A stretch of 64,000 nt of DNA from assembly GCA_964351655.1 (NCBI GenBank), contig CAYGPD010000005.1, forward strand, positions 1-64,000, in the 5' to 3' direction. The DNA comes from Hirschia sp964351655. Lineage in GTDB: Bacteria; Pseudomonadota; Alphaproteobacteria; Caulobacterales; Hyphomonadaceae. Made by a program: the position numbers and the translations under genes. The notes under the pieces are model-generated. The model searched no databases and had not been told where the DNA came from. It saw only the letters and a program-made list of their open reading frames with translations. Positions 60,231 to 64,000 of this stretch are shown here, one piece after another (the stretch's first letter is position 1; each line of letters opens with the position of its first letter).

Positions 60231-61271
60231 ATGTTTGGTAAACTTCTTGGCATGATGTCGACGGACATGGCCATTGACTTGGGAACCGCCAACACTTTGG
60301 TGTATGTTAAAGGGCAGGGCGTAATGCTTGATGAGCCATCTGTTGTGGCTTATGTCACGCAGAATGGACGAAAGATTGTTCACGCTGTTGGTGTAGAAGC
60401 CAAACAAATGCTGGGTAAAACTCCTTTTGGAATGGAAGCAATCCGTCCCATGCGCGATGGGGTGATTGCAGACTTTGAAGTTGCCGAAGAGATGATTAAG
60501 GCATTTATCCAAAAGGTACACAAGAAACGCTCGTTTATTTCTCCTATTATTATTATCTGTGTACCAACAGGTGCTACTCCTGTTGAGCGACGTGCGATCC
60601 ACCAATCAGCACTTATGGCAGGTGCGCGTCAGGTACACCTGATTGATGAGCCAATAGCAGCCGCAATCGGAGCAAACCTTCCAATTGATGAGCCATCTGG
60701 GTCTATGGTTGTTGACATTGGTGGTGGTACGACTGAGGTGGCGGTTATGTCGCTACGCGGAATTGTGTATTCTCGTTCCGTACGTATGGGAGGAGACAAG
60801 ATGGACGAAGCCATCGTGAACTTCCTACGTCGTGAAGAAAACTTACTTATTGGTGAAGCGTCCGCCGAGCGCATCAAAAAAGAAATCGGGACTGCTAAAA
60901 TTCCAGAAAACGGCAAAGGCATGTCAATTGAAGTGCGTGGCCGTGATCTTATGAATGGTGTGCCTAAAGAAGCATCTGTTTCTGAAGCAATGGTAGCCAA
61001 AGCACTGCAAGACCCTGTTTCTGAAATTGTCGAAGCTGTGAAACAAGCGCTAGAAGCTATGCCGCCAGAATTGGCTGCTGATATTGTGGATAAAGGGATT
61101 GTGCTCACAGGTGGTGGTGCATTGCTGCGCAACTTGGATGTTGTACTTAAAGAACGCACACAATTACCTGTAACTGTAGCTGATGACCCATTGAAATGTG
61201 TGGTAAAAGGGTGTGGTATTGTTCTAGAAGACTTTGAGAACATGAAAGACATTCTCGCGCCGGACGTTTAG
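60231..61271 (+). CDS. mreB: Rod shape-determining actin-like protein MreB
   Basis: Bacterial actin that guides the elongation machinery. Landmarks: phosphate 1 block MAIDLGTANTLVYVKGQG, phosphate 2 SMVVDIGGGTTEVAVMS, and adenosine block GIVLTGGGALLRNLD. N-terminal amphipathic start MFGKLLGMMS. At 346 residues it is typical. It opens the mreBCD-mrdA gene run, with 81 nt to mreC. Confidence 0.97.
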   Translation: MFGKLLGMMSTDMAIDLGTANTLVYVKGQGVMLDEPSVVAYVTQNGRKIVHAVGVEAKQMLGKTPFGMEAIRPMRDGVIADFEVAEEMIKAFIQKVHKKRSFISPIIIICVPTGATPVERRAIHQSALMAGARQVHLIDEPIAAAIGANLPIDEPSGSMVVDIGGGTTEVAVMSLRGIVYSRSVRMGGDKMDEAIVNFLRREENLLIGEASAERIKKEIGTAKIPENGKGMSIEVRGRDLMNGVPKEASVSEAMVAKALQDPVSEIVEAVKQALEAMPPELAADIVDKGIVLTGGGALLRNLDVVLKERTQLPVTVADDPLKCVVKGCGIVLEDFENMKDILAPDV

Positions 61272-61352
61272 GTGTAGAGAAGATCTAGAATATACTTGTA
61301 GCGTACGCGAGTGTTTCTGTAGGGGCACCCGAAATGGAATGGAGGCGATGTC

Positions 61353-62297
61353 ATGGCTAGGCATGCTCGACGTCAAGTCGGCGCACCACGCTTTGCAGCG
61401 CGCGCGGGTATTGCAGGTATAGGGATTGCACTTTTGGGGCTGTTGATGATTCAGTCATCAGCCGATGTGAGACGTGCGCTTCAGCCTTCGCGTGCACGTA
61501 TGGATGATATTACATCCAATATTTCTGCCGCTGCAAATAAGCACTTTGCAGGATACACTTGGATATTTGCGGACAAAGCTTCCAAGGCGCGTATCAAGCA
61601 GCTTGAGAATGAAGTGCAATCACTTGAGCGTTGGCGTGAGGCTACTCGGACCATGTCTCAGCGAATGGTTGAGTATGAGGATATGCTTGATTTGATGGGG
61701 GAACCTCAAATCGGCGGCGTAACTGCAAGAATTGTTGCAGAAACGAATGGACCTTTCACGAATACACGGATTGCTAATGCTGGTGCGGTGCATGGTGTTT
61801 CTGATGGATTTGCTGCTGTGAATGAGCATGGTTTGTTGGGACGAGTGGTGCGTACAGGACACCGGACATCCCGAATTCTACTTCTAACAGACTATAATAG
61901 CCGCATTCCTGTTATGGGCCGTACTTCACTTGATCGCGCATTGCTTGTTGGTGATCGCAAAGTCGGTGCAAGGATTTTACACGCGGAAACACCTGATAAA
62001 ATTGTAGAAGGCGAAGAGTGGGTGACCTCTGGCGATGATGGCGTGTTTGAGCGCGGCTTGCGAGTAGGGTTTGCACACCGAGACAAGGATGGCTGGAGGC
62101 TGGATCTTGCTATGCAGCGTGATGCGATTGACTTCGTACGGTTGGTACCGCCCCCAGGATTCGTGACACCTGAAGAATTGATGATTACCGATAGTATTGG
62201 ATTGACTGAAAATACTAAGGAAACTCTGACCACCGCAAATATGGATCAGGAAAAGAAAACAGTAGTGAATGCGGCAAATGCTGGAGGTAACCCTTGA
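61353..62297 (+). CDS. mreC: Rod shape-determining protein MreC
   Basis: Periplasmic, single-membrane-helix scaffold of the elongasome. N-terminal helix (RAGIAGIGIALLGLLMIQS), coiled coil (KQLENEVQSLERWREATRT) and the beta domain with VTARIVAETNGPFTNTRIAN and GVSDGFAAVNEHGLLGRVV. The end carries a longer Thr/Asn-rich tail. Its stop overlaps the mreD start. ATG with a GGAGGCGATG site. Confidence 0.95.
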   Translation: MARHARRQVGAPRFAARAGIAGIGIALLGLLMIQSSADVRRALQPSRARMDDITSNISAAANKHFAGYTWIFADKASKARIKQLENEVQSLERWREATRTMSQRMVEYEDMLDLMGEPQIGGVTARIVAETNGPFTNTRIANAGAVHGVSDGFAAVNEHGLLGRVVRTGHRTSRILLLTDYNSRIPVMGRTSLDRALLVGDRKVGARILHAETPDKIVEGEEWVTSGDDGVFERGLRVGFAHRDKDGWRLDLAMQRDAIDFVRLVPPPGFVTPEELMITDSIGLTENTKETLTTANMDQEKKTVVNAANAGGNP

Positions 62298-62800
62298 GCG
62301 GTACTGAGCGCATCCGAATTTTTGGCGGCGCAATATTAGCAATTTTCATATGTTTGCTGGGAGCGACGCCATTGTTGCATCATATGCCTTTCCCGCTCAC
62401 AGATACTTGGCCCATAGCTGGTTTTTTATTTGCGTTGTCTTGTGCGCGATTGAGCATGTCTATTTGGGCGGCGGTATTGATTGTTTTAGTTGGCTTGGTG
62501 CAGGATTTTGTTCTGGAAGCTCCGCTGGGAGCTTGGTCATTTGCATGCTTGTGTGCCTATGCCGCTGCATTGATTGCAAAAGAGAGCTTTAGGTCTATGG
62601 CAGCGACAATATCACCTCAATTGGTTCTGCTAGTTGCTGGGAGTGTTGTTGGTGTTTTTGCTTTGTCGATAGCAGGGGATATTGCAGGTGGGGCGGACGT
62701 ATTGGATGCGCCGCTGTGGAGTGATCTTGTGTTGACGGCTGGACTTTATTACCTTGTGACACCGTTGTTTGCTCCTTATCGAGGTGGACTATCGTCATGA
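62294..62800 (+). CDS. mreD: Rod shape-determining protein MreD
   Basis: Small integral membrane partner of MreC (168 residues) with about five hydrophobic helices (PFPLTDTWPIAGFLFALSCARL region and LVLLVAGSVVGVFALSIAG). The start is TTG at 62294, overlapping the mreC stop by 4 nt, and has a strong GGAGG site (TTG decided by this). The stop overlaps the PBP2 ATG (ATGA). Translational coupling in the mre operon is likely. Confidence 0.9.
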   Translation: MSGTERIRIFGGAILAIFICLLGATPLLHHMPFPLTDTWPIAGFLFALSCARLSMSIWAAVLIVLVGLVQDFVLEAPLGAWSFACLCAYAAALIAKESFRSMAATISPQLVLLVAGSVVGVFALSIAGDIAGGADVLDAPLWSDLVLTAGLYYLVTPLFAPYRGGLSS

Positions 62801-64000
62801 GTTCTAATCGCGGCAAAGATGCCGAATTTTCAAGACGATCAATTGTTGCGGGCGTAGCTGGGGCGACACTATGGACTGGGCTTGCTGGACGTTTGGTGCA
62901 ATTGCAGTTGTTCGAAGGGGACGAATACGCAGAGCTGGCAACAGAAAACCGAATCCGCTTAGATCCAGCACCGGCGCGACGTGGTGTCATTTATGACCGT
63001 TTTGGGCAAAGGCTAGCTTCAAACAAGCGAAATTTTTATGTGCTTGTTGTCCCAGAAGAAACAAGTAATTTGGAAGAGACGCTTCGCCTATTGGCGCGTT
63101 ATATTCCAATCTCTAACTTGAAACATCGCCGAATACTTGCACAAGCGCGTCAGCAAGCTAAATTTGTGCCCATACCTGTTGCAGATGATCTGAGTTGGCA
63201 GGATTTCTCTCGGATAAATGTGCATGCACCTGAATTTAAAGGTGTTTATGCTGAGGTGGGCGAGTTGCGGTCTTATCCTATGGGATCAGCGTTCGCGCAT
63301 ACAATTGGATATGTCGCACGCCCAAATAGAGAAGAGCTTTCTGTCCTGATTGAGCAAGAGATTGCACGTCTGAAATTGAGCCCAGAAGATGAAGCGGGGC
63401 GACGAAGAATAACAAGCCGTATGCAACGTATCTATCGTCATCCAGATATGAGATTGGGACGTCAGGGTATTGAGCAACATGCAGAAGTGTATCTGCGGGG
63501 AACGCCGGGCTTTCAACGAATTGCTGTGAATGCTGCTGGACGTATTGTCGACAGATTGCCAAGTGACGATGTCGCGCCGAAAGATGGCGGTGATATTGTT
63601 CTCAGTTTTGATGCTGAAATTCAAAAGTTTGCGATTTCTCGGTTTGGTGAGGAAAGCGGTTCTGCAGTTGTTATGCATATTGAGAGTGGTGAAATTCTCG
63701 CAATGGCTTCAACGCCAGCTTTCAATCCAAATGACTTTGTCTCCGGTATTTCTCAAGCGAAGTATAATGACCTTTTAGGCAATAAGAAATCACCGCTTTA
63801 CCATAAGGCGTATGATGGCCTTTATCCGCCGGGATCGACTTTTAAAATGACTGTGGCTGCTGCCGCACTTGAAACTGGTGCGGCAACGCCTAGAGACGCT
63901 GTCACGTGCAGAGGGAAAACACGTTTTGGTGGAAGAGACTTTCACTGTTGGAAACGTGGTGGACACGGCACGATGAATATGAAGAGTGCGATTCAACATT
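62797..64000 (+). CDS. mrdA: Penicillin-binding protein 2 (MrdA), truncated at the window end
   Basis: Peptidoglycan transpeptidase of the elongasome; runs off the right edge with about 401 codons seen. A short N-terminal cytoplasmic tail and membrane segment (SIVAGVAGATLWTGLAG), then the PBP dimerisation block with LDPAPARRGVIYDRFGQRL, RQGIEQHAEVYLRGTPG, and the catalytic SxxK motif GLYPPGSTFKMTVAAA. The start ATG overlaps the mreD stop (ATGA). rodA would be expected next. Confidence 0.93.
   Translation, partial: MSSNRGKDAEFSRRSIVAGVAGATLWTGLAGRLVQLQLFEGDEYAELATENRIRLDPAPARRGVIYDRFGQRLASNKRNFYVLVVPEETSNLEETLRLLARYIPISNLKHRRILAQARQQAKFVPIPVADDLSWQDFSRINVHAPEFKGVYAEVGELRSYPMGSAFAHTIGYVARPNREELSVLIEQEIARLKLSPEDEAGRRRITSRMQRIYRHPDMRLGRQGIEQHAEVYLRGTPGFQRIAVNAAGRIVDRLPSDDVAPKDGGDIVLSFDAEIQKFAISRFGEESGSAVVMHIESGEILAMASTPAFNPNDFVSGISQAKYNDLLGNKKSPLYHKAYDGLYPPGSTFKMTVAAAALETGAATPRDAVTCRGKTRFGGRDFHCWKRGGHGTMNMKSAIQH

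Noticed and set aside
1..64000. CRISPR array, insertion sequence, prophage, rRNA or tRNA genes
   Set aside because: No spaced direct-repeat array, transposase, integrase, phage structural gene or cloverleaf other than the tmRNA halves was found.

Overview
The window looks like a contiguous piece of an alphaproteobacterial chromosome of moderate GC. The lineage markers are a circularly permuted (two-piece type) tmRNA, an alphaproteobacterial SspB, DUF4169 and DUF2853 proteins, an HflK-HflC-DegP run, leader-peptide control of ilv and leu genes, and several GGAAC-N16/17-CGTT promoters of the EcfG general-stress type. A marine member of the Caulobacterales/Hyphomonadaceae neighbourhood is a reasonable guess, but that is inference. 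I see no phage, IS element, CRISPR array, rRNA or tRNA.

Layout. 1-9.9 kb: KAP P-loop ATPase, UvrD/PcrA helicase, SASA-domain lipoprotein, CLC chloride transporter, an Old Yellow Enzyme (OYE), a TPR-like lipoprotein and small proteins. 10-17 kb: acyl-CoA dehydrogenase, a divergent alkylation-repair pair (Ogt-type methyltransferase; Ada-AlkA fusion), LpxR-like outer-membrane protein, fumarase C. 17.5-20.6 kb: two paralogous DUF2383 four-helix-bundle proteins, each behind an EcfG-type promoter, flanking a membrane protein with a TIR/SLOG-like C-terminal domain. 20.6-26 kb: DM13, OsmC, DUF2853, 2OG-oxygenase-like, SspB, MetY and a VOC protein. 26-30.7 kb: ZnuD-like TonB receptor with a candidate Zur box, bracketed by an intact VOC gene and a decayed VOC copy; a second OYE with a divergent HxlR regulator; and the permuted tmRNA on the minus strand.

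31-40 kb: GNAT, acyltransferase, dienelactone hydrolase, ThyA, an 11-mer-repeat lipoprotein, a VUT transporter, DHFR, a matrixin protease fused to DUF4189, a possible degenerate nucleotidyltransferase-fold protein and Mrp. 40-47 kb: hflK-hflC-degP, a second HxlR, an alanine/sodium symporter, SerB. 47-52.4 kb: miaA, then an ilv leader and attenuator, ilvB, ilvH, a WecG/TagA-like glycosyltransferase and ilvC. 52.5-60 kb: small and hypothetical proteins, rhomboid protease, DUF3617, VTT-domain protein, a Leu-rich leader peptide with leuA, an OmpA-like lipoprotein with an EcfG-type promoter, and an MFS transporter. 60-64 kb: mreB-mreC-mreD-mrdA (PBP2), the last cut by the window end.

Links between genes: the tmRNA tag keeps the AANDNFAE segment that SspB of this group recognises, and SspB is encoded 6.5 kb away. 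Branched-chain amino acid synthesis is spread over two transcription units, each with its own leader peptide. Four EcfG-type promoters tie the DUF2383 pair, an LpxR-like protein and an OmpA-like lipoprotein into a probable envelope/general stress response. The best candidates for something under-described are the DUF2383 pair with its membrane TIR-like neighbour, the duplicated and decayed VOC gene around the zinc receptor, and the glycosyltransferase inside the ilv operon.
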